In this document: piece after piece, positions 1-5,412 of the stretch | Position numbering within the stretch: position 1 is the stretch's first letter | How the letters are laid out: every line of letters begins with the position of its first letter | Source: an uncultured Spongiibacteraceae bacterium | GTDB lineage: Bacteria; Pseudomonadota; Gammaproteobacteria; Pseudomonadales; CAMLJR01 | Reading direction: 5' to 3' | DNA length: 6,517 nucleotides | NCBI GenBank assembly: GCA_946480345.1 | Contig: CAMLJR010000155.1 | Coordinates: forward strand, 1-6,517 | Program-made: the position numbers and the translations under genes | Notes under the pieces: model-generated | The model's database searches: none | What the model was told of the DNA's origin: nothing | What the model saw: only the letters and a program-made list of their open reading frames with translations

Positions 1-59
1 GCAGGTCCTAGATGAATGACTGTTCTCGACAGAACCCGGCTTATAGGCCGACTCGCTTT
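1..59 (+). ncRNA. rnpB: RNase P RNA, 3' end (partial)
   Basis: This is the last part of the catalytic RNA of RNase P, which removes 5' leaders from pre-tRNAs. The blocks CCTAGATGAATGACTGT (7-23) and CGACAGAACCCGGCTTAT (27-44) match, from memory, the 3' end of E. coli M1 RNA almost base for base. By that alignment GACTGTT at 18-24 is the 3' strand of helix P2 and GGCCGACTCGC at 46-56 is the 3' strand of P1. The 5' partners lie left of the window, so pairing cannot be checked. The mature end is placed near 59 by alignment to M1 and may be off by a few bases. The gene reads in the same direction as the dcw operon. The conserved block is long, so the identification is firm although only about a sixth of the RNA is present. 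Confidence 0.93.
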
Positions 60-63
60 TTTT
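46..63 (+). terminator. Possible rnpB intrinsic terminator
   Basis: Seven consecutive T residues (57-63) directly follow the GC-rich 3' strand of the presumed P1 helix (46-56). If the 5' strand of P1 pairs here, stem plus T-run would form a Rho-independent terminator. The 5' half is outside the window, so this is an inference from position and the T-run alone. Confidence 0.4.
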
Positions 64-239
64 CTCCGCTTATTATTTGTACTGCAACGCGACATCTTCT
101 CAGGTTTTACTTTAAGTACAGAGCGCAGTTTTTTGTTTATACAGAGTATGCGCTCCGGTCGCTCTATCCATTTTTTTCGAACCCTCTTCGCTTCTCGCCA
201 ATCGTAAAAATATCTTTGTGGAATCGCCACTTAACGCGC
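64..239. other. Non-coding spacer between rnpB and the mra promoter
   Basis: No convincing gene lies here. The forward reading frames that cross it begin inside the conserved rnpB RNA, have no plausible ribosome binding site and encode low-complexity Phe/Arg/Leu-rich peptides. The stretch is clearly AT-richer than the genes, with several T-runs (for example 171-177). It holds two competing inverted repeats: GAGCGCA (121-127) with TGCGCTC (149-155), and AGAGCG (120-125) with CGCTCT (160-165). The second is followed five bases later by the T-run at 171-177. It also holds GTGG-N5-CCAC at 218-230, just upstream of the promoter. None can be given a function from sequence alone. Confidence 0.6.
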
Positions 240-269
240 TTGACAAGGTTTTAGCTGCCTACCTATAGT
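240..269 (+). promoter_or_regulatory. Sigma-70-type promoter of the mra/dcw operon
   Basis: A perfect -35 hexamer TTGACA (240-245) is followed after 18 bases by TATAGT (264-269), which matches the -10 consensus at five of six positions. Reading the -10 as CTATAG (263-268) gives 17-base spacing but a poorer hexamer. Transcription would start near 275-277, leaving a leader of about 86 bases before mraZ. This is the position expected of the mra promoter, which in E. coli drives the front of the dcw cluster. The start site is inferred. Confidence 0.75.
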
Positions 270-280
270 GCGTCGAAATT

Positions 281-310
281 GTGGCGAAAAGTGGTTTTTT
301 GTGGTTTTTT
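281..310 (+). promoter_or_regulatory. Probable MraZ operator: three GTGG repeats, 10-bp period
   Basis: GTGG occurs at 281, 291 and 301, with units GTGGCGAAAA, GTGGTTTTTT and GTGGTTTTTT. MraZ is known to bind direct TGGGN repeats separated by 5 bases ahead of its own gene, which gives the same 10-bp, one-helical-turn period. Here the third G of TGGG is C or T, so the core is GTGG. The array starts about 11 bases downstream of the -10, so bound MraZ would cover the initially transcribed region and could block initiation or promoter escape. The match in spacing, location and adjacency to mraZ makes autorepression likely. Binding is inferred. Confidence 0.8.
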
Positions 311-328
311 TCGGCTTGAGAGTCGAAG

Positions 329-352
329 CGGGCAACGAGCCCGAAGGGCAGG
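329..352 (+). promoter_or_regulatory. mraZ leader: ribosome binding site and competing hairpins
   Basis: The likely Shine-Dalgarno is the purine-rich GGGCAGG at 346-352, nine bases before the GTG start at 362. Just upstream, CGGGC (329-333) and GCCCG (339-343) form a perfect 5-bp stem with loop AACGA. The same GCCC (339-342) can instead pair with GGGC (346-349) across a GAA loop, which would cover part of the Shine-Dalgarno. The two pairings exclude each other. Whether they matter is unknown, as both are short. Confidence 0.4.
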
Positions 353-361
353 TTAAATAAA

Positions 362-808
362 GTGTACTCAGGCAGTTATGCCGTCACCATGGATGCCAAA
401 GGGCGTCTGGCGATTCCGGCGCGCGTTCGCGACCAATTGGTCGCCGAATGCGGCGGCCGCATTGTCGTGACTGCGCATCACGCCGAACGCTGTCTGCTCG
501 TTTACGCGGAGCCGCAATGGCAATTACTCGCTCCCCAAATTCAGGCTTTGCCGAATATCCAGAGCGCTGCGGTCCGTCGACTGCAGCGCAAGTTATTGGG
601 GCATGCGGCGCCGTTGGAGATGGATACCAATGGCCGCGTGTTGCTGCCGCCGACGCTGCGCGAGTTCGCCGGCCTCGATAAGGATTTGATGATCGCCGGT
701 CTCGGCCATCGACTTGAAATCTGGAGCGAAGCGGCTTGGGCCGCCAGCATTGATGATGCCGACGACGATGGCGAGCTGCCGGACGCGGCGCTGTCGTTGA
801 ACATCTAG
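362..808 (+). CDS. mraZ: Transcriptional regulator MraZ
   Basis: MraZ is a DNA-binding protein of the AbrB/SpoVT swapped-hairpin superfamily that forms ring-shaped oligomers and represses the mra/dcw promoter in E. coli. The 148-residue product is close to the usual 140-152. It carries the two tandem family repeats: [13 protein letters not shown] at 11-23 and [13 protein letters not shown] at 88-100, both with the D-x-x-GR-(hydrophobic)-P-x-x-x-R core that contacts DNA. The acidic stretch [11 protein letters not shown] (131-141) near the C-terminus is not part of the conserved fold. The start is GTG at 362. It puts the usual short [15 protein letters not shown] N-terminus in place, and a purine-rich ribosome binding site (346-352) precedes it. 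It is the first gene of the operon, downstream of a promoter and GTGG repeats that are its probable target. The identification is firm, and its exact regulon here is inferred. Confidence 0.97.
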   Translation: MYSGSYAVTMDAKGRLAIPARVRDQLVAECGGRIVVTAHHAERCLLVYAEPQWQLLAPQIQALPNIQSAAVRRLQRKLLGHAAPLEMDTNGRVLLPPTLREFAGLDKDLMIAGLGHRLEIWSEAAWAASIDDADDDGELPDAALSLNI

Positions 809-815
809 GCGACGC

Positions 816-1748
816 GTGGAATCGCCGGAACACCAGACCGTCCTGCTCGAAGAGGCGGTGACTGGGCTGATCAACGATATCGACGGCGTTTATGTCGACG
901 GCACGTTCGGGCGCGGTGGGCACAGCCGCTTGTTGTTATCGAAACTGGGGCCGAACGCGCGCTTGATCGGTATCGATAAGGATCCGCAGGCGGTTGCTTC
1001 GGGCCATGCGCTCGCGCAGCAGGATCGGCGTTTCGGGATGGTGCAAGGCTCGTTCGCCGATGTGCGCACGCTGCTGGCTGCGGAGCATGTCGATAAGCCC
1101 ATCGCGGGTGTGTTACTCGATCTGGGTGTGTCGTCACCGCAGCTCGATCAAGCCGAGCGCGGCTTCAGCTTCATTAATGATGGCGCGCTCGATATGCGGA
1201 TGAATCCGGCGGCAGGCGAGTCGGCCGCCGACTGGTTGGCCCGCGCGGAAGAAGGCGAGATCGCGCAGGTTTTGAAAGAGTACGGCGAGGAGCGTTTCGC
1301 CAAGCGTATCGCTCGCGCCATTGTGGAGGCGCGAGTGGAGCAGCCGATAGTCGGCACGTTGCAGCTCGCCAAGATCGTCGCCGAGGCGAATCCGGCGTGG
1401 GAAAAGGGCAAGAATCCCGCCACCCGCGCGTTCCAGGCGATTCGCATCCACGTGAATAACGAGCTGGGCGATCTGGAGCGGTTTCTCGCTGAGGTGTTGG
1501 ACGTGCTGGCGATCGGCGGGCGGCTGGCGGTAATCAGCTTTCATTCGCTTGAAGATCGGTTGGTGAAGCGCTTCATGCGCGGACATGTGCGCGGTGATGA
1601 TCTGCCGTCGTATATCCCGGTAACGAGCAGTCAATTACAGATTCGGTTGCGCACGCTGGGAAAGGCGATCAAGCCGTCGGCGCAGGAAGTGGAGTTGAAC
1701 CCGCGCGCGCGCTCAGCGGTATTGCGTGTCGCGGAAAAGGTGGCTTGA
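816..1748 (+). CDS. rsmH: 16S rRNA (cytosine(1402)-N(4))-methyltransferase RsmH
   Basis: RsmH (formerly MraW) uses S-adenosylmethionine to methylate N4 of C1402 in the 16S rRNA decoding centre, acting on the small subunit in the cytoplasm. The 310-residue protein is full length (E. coli 313). It has the expected order of motifs: [10 protein letters not shown] at 6-15, the SAM-binding [11 protein letters not shown] at 27-37, acidic GIDKDP at 52-57, the family signature [20 protein letters not shown] at 100-119 with DGALDMRM at 122-129, a helical insert (about 135-205), then IRIHVNNEL at 209-217 and [14 protein letters not shown] at 240-253. The start is GTG at 816, seven bases after the mraZ stop. 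It places the conserved HQTVLL block at the usual distance from the N-terminus. Only a weak AGG lies upstream, so translation is probably coupled to mraZ. No key motif is missing. Confidence 0.98.
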   Translation: MESPEHQTVLLEEAVTGLINDIDGVYVDGTFGRGGHSRLLLSKLGPNARLIGIDKDPQAVASGHALAQQDRRFGMVQGSFADVRTLLAAEHVDKPIAGVLLDLGVSSPQLDQAERGFSFINDGALDMRMNPAAGESAADWLARAEEGEIAQVLKEYGEERFAKRIARAIVEARVEQPIVGTLQLAKIVAEANPAWEKGKNPATRAFQAIRIHVNNELGDLERFLAEVLDVLAIGGRLAVISFHSLEDRLVKRFMRGHVRGDDLPSYIPVTSSQLQIRLRTLGKAIKPSAQEVELNPRARSAVLRVAEKVA

Positions 1749-1790
1749 CGGCAGGGAATCGATAACAACAAACAGGAACGGAGCCAATTG

Positions 1791-2126
1791 ATGCGAATCG
1801 CGTGGTTGCAGGCAGCCTCTATGAACAAAACGACGGCAGCGACACAGCGCTTTTTGCGTCCCGGGCAATTGCTGATCTCGGTAATTCTGCTGATTGCAGT
1901 CGTTATCAGTTCCTTGATGCTCGTGTTCACGACGCACCGCAGCCGGACGCTGTTCAATGAATCACAGCAACAACAAAGACGCGAATGGGCTCTCGATGAA
2001 GATTGGGAGCGTTTGTTATTGGAGCAAGGCACGCTCGCCGCATACGAGCGTGTCAGTCAAAGTGCAGAGAGCAGATTGGACATGGTGATGCCGGATCCTG
2101 CCACTATCAAAGTGGTGAATCCATGA
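1791..2126 (+). CDS. ftsL: Cell division protein FtsL
   Basis: FtsL is a small bitopic inner-membrane division protein that forms the periplasmic FtsQLB complex and helps switch on the FtsW-FtsI septal synthase. The 111-residue product has a short cytoplasmic tail, one hydrophobic segment (about 27-47, rich in Leu, Ile and Val), then a periplasmic part (about 50-90) of coiled-coil character: THRSRTLFNESQQQQRREW, then DEDWERLLLEQGTLAAYERV. The final LDMVMPDPATIKVV is typical of proteobacterial FtsL. Sequence conservation in this family is low, so the call rests on topology, these tail motifs and position between rsmH and ftsI. The ATG at 1791 is chosen because GGAG (1780-1783) sits seven bases upstream. 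The TTG at 1788 is in frame but less likely. The ATG at 1821 would give 101 residues and has a poorer ribosome site. The stop overlaps the ftsI start by four bases. Confidence 0.92.
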   Translation: MRIAWLQAASMNKTTAATQRFLRPGQLLISVILLIAVVISSLMLVFTTHRSRTLFNESQQQQRREWALDEDWERLLLEQGTLAAYERVSQSAESRLDMVMPDPATIKVVNP

Positions 2127-3934
2127 GCGAACGCGCTGCCGCGGCCTTGCCGCGCTGGCGGCTCGCGGCTGTGCTCGCCGTGCTGGGCGCGCTGCTCGGT
2201 CTTATGATCTGGCGTCTGCTGATGTTGCAGGTGCTCGATACCGATCGCGGCTACGAATTTCTGCAAGGCCAGGGCGATGCGCGCAGCATTCGCACCGAAG
2301 TTATTCCCGCTCATCGCGGCCAGATTCTCGACCGCAATGGCGAGCCGATCGCGATCAGTACGCCGGTCGTGTCGATCTGGGTAAACCCGACCCAGGCCAA
2401 CCCCAACAAAACCGATTCCGAAGCTGGCCGTCTGGCCGTTGCCGCGCAAACGCGCTGGCCGGAGCTGGCACGCGCGCTCGGTATGAAGCGCAGTGAGTTG
2501 GAAAGCAAAATGACGCTGCGCGGCAAGCGCTTCGTTTATTTGCGCCGTCATTTACCGCCCGGCGTCGCCGATCAGGTTGCGGCATTGAAGATTCCCGGCG
2601 TGTACGCGCAGCGGGAATTTCGTCGTTTTTATCCGGCCGGCGAGGTGACTGCCCATTTACTCGGCTTCACCGATATCGACGATGTCGGCCAGGAAGGTCT
2701 CGAACTGGCGTACAACGACTACCTGTCCGGCGTGCCGGGCAGCAAGCGTGTGCTGAAGGACCTCACCGGCAAGATCATCCGCGAAATCGATGCCGGCCAG
2801 CCGGCGCGTCCTGGCCGCGATCTGGTGCTCAGCATCGATCTGCGGCTGCAATACCTGGCGCACCGCGAGCTGCGTTCGGCGTTGCAGGAAATGGGTGCCA
2901 GCGCCGGCTCGGTGGTGCTGCTCGATTGCCAGACCGGCGAAATCTTGGCGATGGCAAACCAGCCCGCGCTGAACCCGAACAACCGCGCGCGCGTCAATGC
3001 GGCAGGTCTGCGCAACCGCGCCATGCTCGATCTGATCGAACCCGGTTCGACCATGAAGCCGCTGACCATGGTTGCCGCGCTTGAAAGCGGCAAATTCAAT
3101 CCGCAGACCGCGATCGACGGCAATCCCGGTTACATCGTCGTCGATGGCAAAACGCTCAAAGATCCGGTCAATTTCGGGATGATCAACGTCACCAAGGTCA
3201 TCACCAAATCCAGCCAGGTCGGTATCACCCGCGTTGCGCTGGCGCTCGACGAAAAGTCGATCTGGGATGTGTACAGCCGTTTTGGTATCGGCAGTGGTAC
3301 CGACACGGGTTTCCCCGGCGAACAGCATGGGGTGCTGCCGCTGCGCAATCGTTGGTCGAACATCGAGCGCGCCAATTTCGCATTCGGCTACGGCATGCAG
3401 GCGACGCCGCTGCAACTGGCGCGCGCGTACAGCGTCTTTGCCAACAGCGGCCGGCTTGAAGCGGTCAGTTTGCTGCGTCGCGAAGGCCCTGCACCCGAAG
3501 GCAAACAGGTGGTTTCGGCAGGCGTGGCCAATCAGGTCGCGGAAATGATGAAAACCGTGGTCGGTCCGGAAGGCACCGGCAAACGCGCGGCGATCCCGGG
3601 TTACTCGGTCGCCGGCAAAACGGGTACCGCGCACAAGGTTGGCGCGCACGGCTACGAAGATCGCTACCGCTCGCTCTTTATCGGTTTCGCGCCAGCCTCA
3701 TCGCCGCGCGTCGTCGCCGCCATCGTGGTCGATGATGCCAGCCTCGGTCGCTACCACGGTGGCGACGTCGCCGCACCGGTATTCGCGAAAGTCGTGAGCG
3801 GCGCGATGCGTCTGCTGAATGTCGCGCCGGATCAAACGCTGCCGCAAATTGCCGATGGTCAGTCAAAAGTTGCCAAGGGTCAGCCGAGAATTGCCAATGG
3901 CCAGCCGAAACCAGCCGGTCGGGGGCCCGTATGA
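2123..3934 (+). CDS. ftsI: Peptidoglycan D,D-transpeptidase FtsI (PBP3)
   Basis: FtsI is the septum-specific class B penicillin-binding protein. With FtsW it cross-links new peptidoglycan at the division site, and it is a beta-lactam target. The 603-residue protein (E. coli 588) has a short basic cytoplasmic tail, a membrane anchor at about 13-38, a PBP dimerisation/pedestal domain (about 55-225, including HRGQILDRNG at 64-73) and a transpeptidase domain (about 235-565). The catalytic Ser309 lies in STMK (309-312), and the third motif KTGTA is at 499-503. The second motif reads SSQ (363-365) where SxN is usual. The last 29 residues (575-603) are a heptad-like tail (QIADGQS, KVAKGQP, RIANGQP) encoded by 21-bp repeats. 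The ATG at 2123 overlaps the ftsL stop and puts the membrane anchor at the normal distance. A longer in-frame extension back to 2003 lies inside ftsL and is not credible. Coupled translation with ftsL and murE is likely. Confidence 0.98.
   Translation: MSERAAAALPRWRLAAVLAVLGALLGLMIWRLLMLQVLDTDRGYEFLQGQGDARSIRTEVIPAHRGQILDRNGEPIAISTPVVSIWVNPTQANPNKTDSEAGRLAVAAQTRWPELARALGMKRSELESKMTLRGKRFVYLRRHLPPGVADQVAALKIPGVYAQREFRRFYPAGEVTAHLLGFTDIDDVGQEGLELAYNDYLSGVPGSKRVLKDLTGKIIREIDAGQPARPGRDLVLSIDLRLQYLAHRELRSALQEMGASAGSVVLLDCQTGEILAMANQPALNPNNRARVNAAGLRNRAMLDLIEPGSTMKPLTMVAALESGKFNPQTAIDGNPGYIVVDGKTLKDPVNFGMINVTKVITKSSQVGITRVALALDEKSIWDVYSRFGIGSGTDTGFPGEQHGVLPLRNRWSNIERANFAFGYGMQATPLQLARAYSVFANSGRLEAVSLLRREGPAPEGKQVVSAGVANQVAEMMKTVVGPEGTGKRAAIPGYSVAGKTGTAHKVGAHGYEDRYRSLFIGFAPASSPRVVAAIVVDDASLGRYHGGDVAAPVFAKVVSGAMRLLNVAPDQTLPQIADGQSKVAKGQPRIANGQPKPAGRGPV
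3845..3907 (+). repeat. 21-bp tandem repeat at the 3' end of ftsI
   Basis: Three in-frame 21-base units (3845-3865, 3866-3886, 3887-3907) encode QIADGQS, KVAKGQP and RIANGQP. A decayed fourth unit (3908-3928, KPAGRGP) runs up to the ftsI stop. All three full units share the pattern x-(I/V)-A-x-G-Q-x, and GCC for Ala and CAG for Gln fall at the same places. The units differ at several bases, so this looks like an old slippage or duplication product. It lies beyond the transpeptidase domain. Confidence 0.75.
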
Positions 3935-5412
3935 TGGCGGCGGCGCTGCATCTGCAACCACGCAAGACGCTTGGCGATCTGTTGCCCGAGCTGGCGCCGC
4001 CGCTCGCGTTACTGGCGGTGGGTGGTCTCGCGCTCGACAGCCGCCACGTGCATCCGGGCGATGTGTTTCTCGCATATCCGGGCGAGCACATCGACGGCCG
4101 CCAATTCATCGACCAGGCCATCGCGAATGGCGCCATCGCCATCATTGCGGAAAGCGGTATCGAGCGCGCCGACCTGACGCTGCCGCTGATCAAGATTCCG
4201 CAGTTGCGCAACAAAGTCAGTGTTATCGCCGACCGCTTTTTCGATCATCCCAGCGCATCGCTGCAAGTGATCGGCGTTACCGGTACCAATGGCAAGACCA
4301 GCTGCACACAACTGCTCGGACAGGCGTTGCGCGCCAGCGGCCAGTCGTGCGGCGTCGTCGGCACCCTCGGCAGCAGCCTCGATGGTTCGGTGATTGGCGG
4401 CGGTTTAACAACGCCCGATCCGATTGCGCTGCAACAGCAACTTGCGCAATGGCGGGATCAGGGCGTCACTCATGCGGCGATGGAAGTCTCGTCGCACGGC
4501 CTCGTTCAGGGCCGCGTCGATGGCATTCGCATGCGCGGCGCCGTATTCACGAATCTGAGCCGCGACCACCTCGATTTCCACGGCACGATGGCGAATTACG
4601 GCGCGGCCAAGGCGCGGCTGTTTGACTTGCCGGGCGTCGAATTTGCGGTCATCAATCGCGACGACGTGTTTGGCGCCGAACTCGCCGCCAAGCTCGAGTC
4701 CAAATTGCGCGTTCTCGATTACACGCTGCATGGCGATGCTGCGATTGCGGTGCGCAATGCCGAATTCCGCGCCGATGGCGTTATCGCACAGGTCGCAACT
4801 CCCTGGGGCGAGTTGACGTTGCGCAGCCATTTGCTGGGCGAGTTCAATTTGGCGAACTTGCTGGCTGTTGTCGGCGTGCTCGGTCAGCTCGGCTTTAGCG
4901 CTGAACAGCTGCAAGCGCTGGTGCCGACACTGCGCCCGATCGCCGGCCGCATGCAACGCGTTGGCGGCGTCGGCGAAATCGAAGTCGTCGTCGATTATGC
5001 CCACACGCCCGACGCACTCGAGCAGGCGCTGATGGCAGTGCGTCGTCATTGCGACGGCAAGCTCTGGTGCGTATTCGGCTGCGGCGGCGACCGCGATAAA
5101 GGTAAGCGCCCGCTGATGGGGTCGGTGGCCGCGCGACTGGCGGATGCCGTGGTGCTGACATCGGATAACCCGCGTAGCGAAAACCCGCAGCAGATTCTCG
5201 ACGATATTCACGCCGGTGTCGGCGGCCATGCGGTTATCGAAAGCGATCGTGCCGCCGCTATCGCCTATGCCATCAATCACGCGCAGCGCGGCGATATCGT
5301 GCTAATCGCCGGCAAGGGGCATGAGGATTATCAGATCGTCGGCCACGATATGCGGCCGTTCAGCGATGTCGCGGTGGCGCGCGCTGCCTTGTTCGCGAGG
5401 GGGCCGGCATGA
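3931..5412 (+). CDS. murE: UDP-MurNAc-L-Ala-D-Glu:meso-diaminopimelate ligase MurE
   Basis: MurE is the cytoplasmic ATP-dependent Mur ligase that adds the third residue, meso-diaminopimelate, to UDP-MurNAc-L-Ala-D-Glu. The 493 residues match the usual length (E. coli 495). The N-terminal UDP-binding domain (about 15-105) has LALDSRHVHPGDVFLAYPG at 33-51. The central ATPase domain has the P-loop GVTGTNGKTS at 115-124, TTPDP at 160-164, MEVSSHGL at 184-191 and NLSRDHLDFHG at 208-218. Lys227 in YGAAKARLF is, by analogy with E. coli MurE, the carbamylated lysine. The C-terminal domain has DYAHTPDALE at 355-364, FGCGGDRDKGKRPLMG at 382-397, the diaminopimelate-specific DNPR at 412-415 and AGKGHEDYQ at 460-468. 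DNPR argues against a lysine-adding enzyme. The start is ATGATG at 3931-3936. The first ATG overlaps the ftsI stop by four bases, and the second (3934) is an equal alternative that shortens the protein by one residue. Confidence 0.98.
   Translation: MMAAALHLQPRKTLGDLLPELAPPLALLAVGGLALDSRHVHPGDVFLAYPGEHIDGRQFIDQAIANGAIAIIAESGIERADLTLPLIKIPQLRNKVSVIADRFFDHPSASLQVIGVTGTNGKTSCTQLLGQALRASGQSCGVVGTLGSSLDGSVIGGGLTTPDPIALQQQLAQWRDQGVTHAAMEVSSHGLVQGRVDGIRMRGAVFTNLSRDHLDFHGTMANYGAAKARLFDLPGVEFAVINRDDVFGAELAAKLESKLRVLDYTLHGDAAIAVRNAEFRADGVIAQVATPWGELTLRSHLLGEFNLANLLAVVGVLGQLGFSAEQLQALVPTLRPIAGRMQRVGGVGEIEVVVDYAHTPDALEQALMAVRRHCDGKLWCVFGCGGDRDKGKRPLMGSVAARLADAVVLTSDNPRSENPQQILDDIHAGVGGHAVIESDRAAAIAYAINHAQRGDIVLIAGKGHEDYQIVGHDMRPFSDVAVARAALFARGPA
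5397..5403 (+). promoter_or_regulatory. Ribosome binding site of murF
   Basis: GAGGGGG inside the last codons of murE lies five bases before the ATG at 5409. It is one of the better Shine-Dalgarno matches in the window and supports the 5409 (or 5412) start of murF. Confidence 0.6.

Noticed and set aside
20..35. Local hairpins in the rnpB end (CTGTT/GACAG, GTTCT/AGAAC)
   Set aside because: In M1 RNA the GACTGTC segment is the 3' strand of helix P2, so these local pairings are probably not the real structure.
218..230. GTGG-N5-CCAC inverted repeat upstream of the -35, a possible extra MraZ or other operator
   Set aside because: It is one short palindrome off the 10-bp register of the main array. 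A 4-bp arm is too short to support a site.
12..254. Forward open frame of 80 codons at the left edge, with a 63-codon frame overlapping it
   Set aside because: It begins inside the conserved rnpB RNA, crosses the promoter -35, has no ribosome binding site and shows no recognisable protein pattern.
2003..2122. Forty-codon N-terminal extension of FtsI
   Set aside because: It lies inside ftsL in another frame. The ATG at 2123 gives the normal FtsI N-terminus and a standard ATGA overlap.
2657..3649. Reverse-strand open frame of 330 codons
   Set aside because: It lies entirely antisense to ftsI. Long antisense frames are expected in GC-rich genes, and the peptide is His/Arg/Asp-rich with no family motif.
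3819..4625. Forward open frame of 268 codons across the ftsI/murE junction
   Set aside because: It is out of frame with two clearly real genes and encodes an Arg/Ala/Ser-rich peptide typical of a shifted frame.
4405..5280. Reverse-strand open frame of 291 codons
   Set aside because: It is antisense to murE and has the compositional look of a shadow frame, with no promoter or ribosome site visible.
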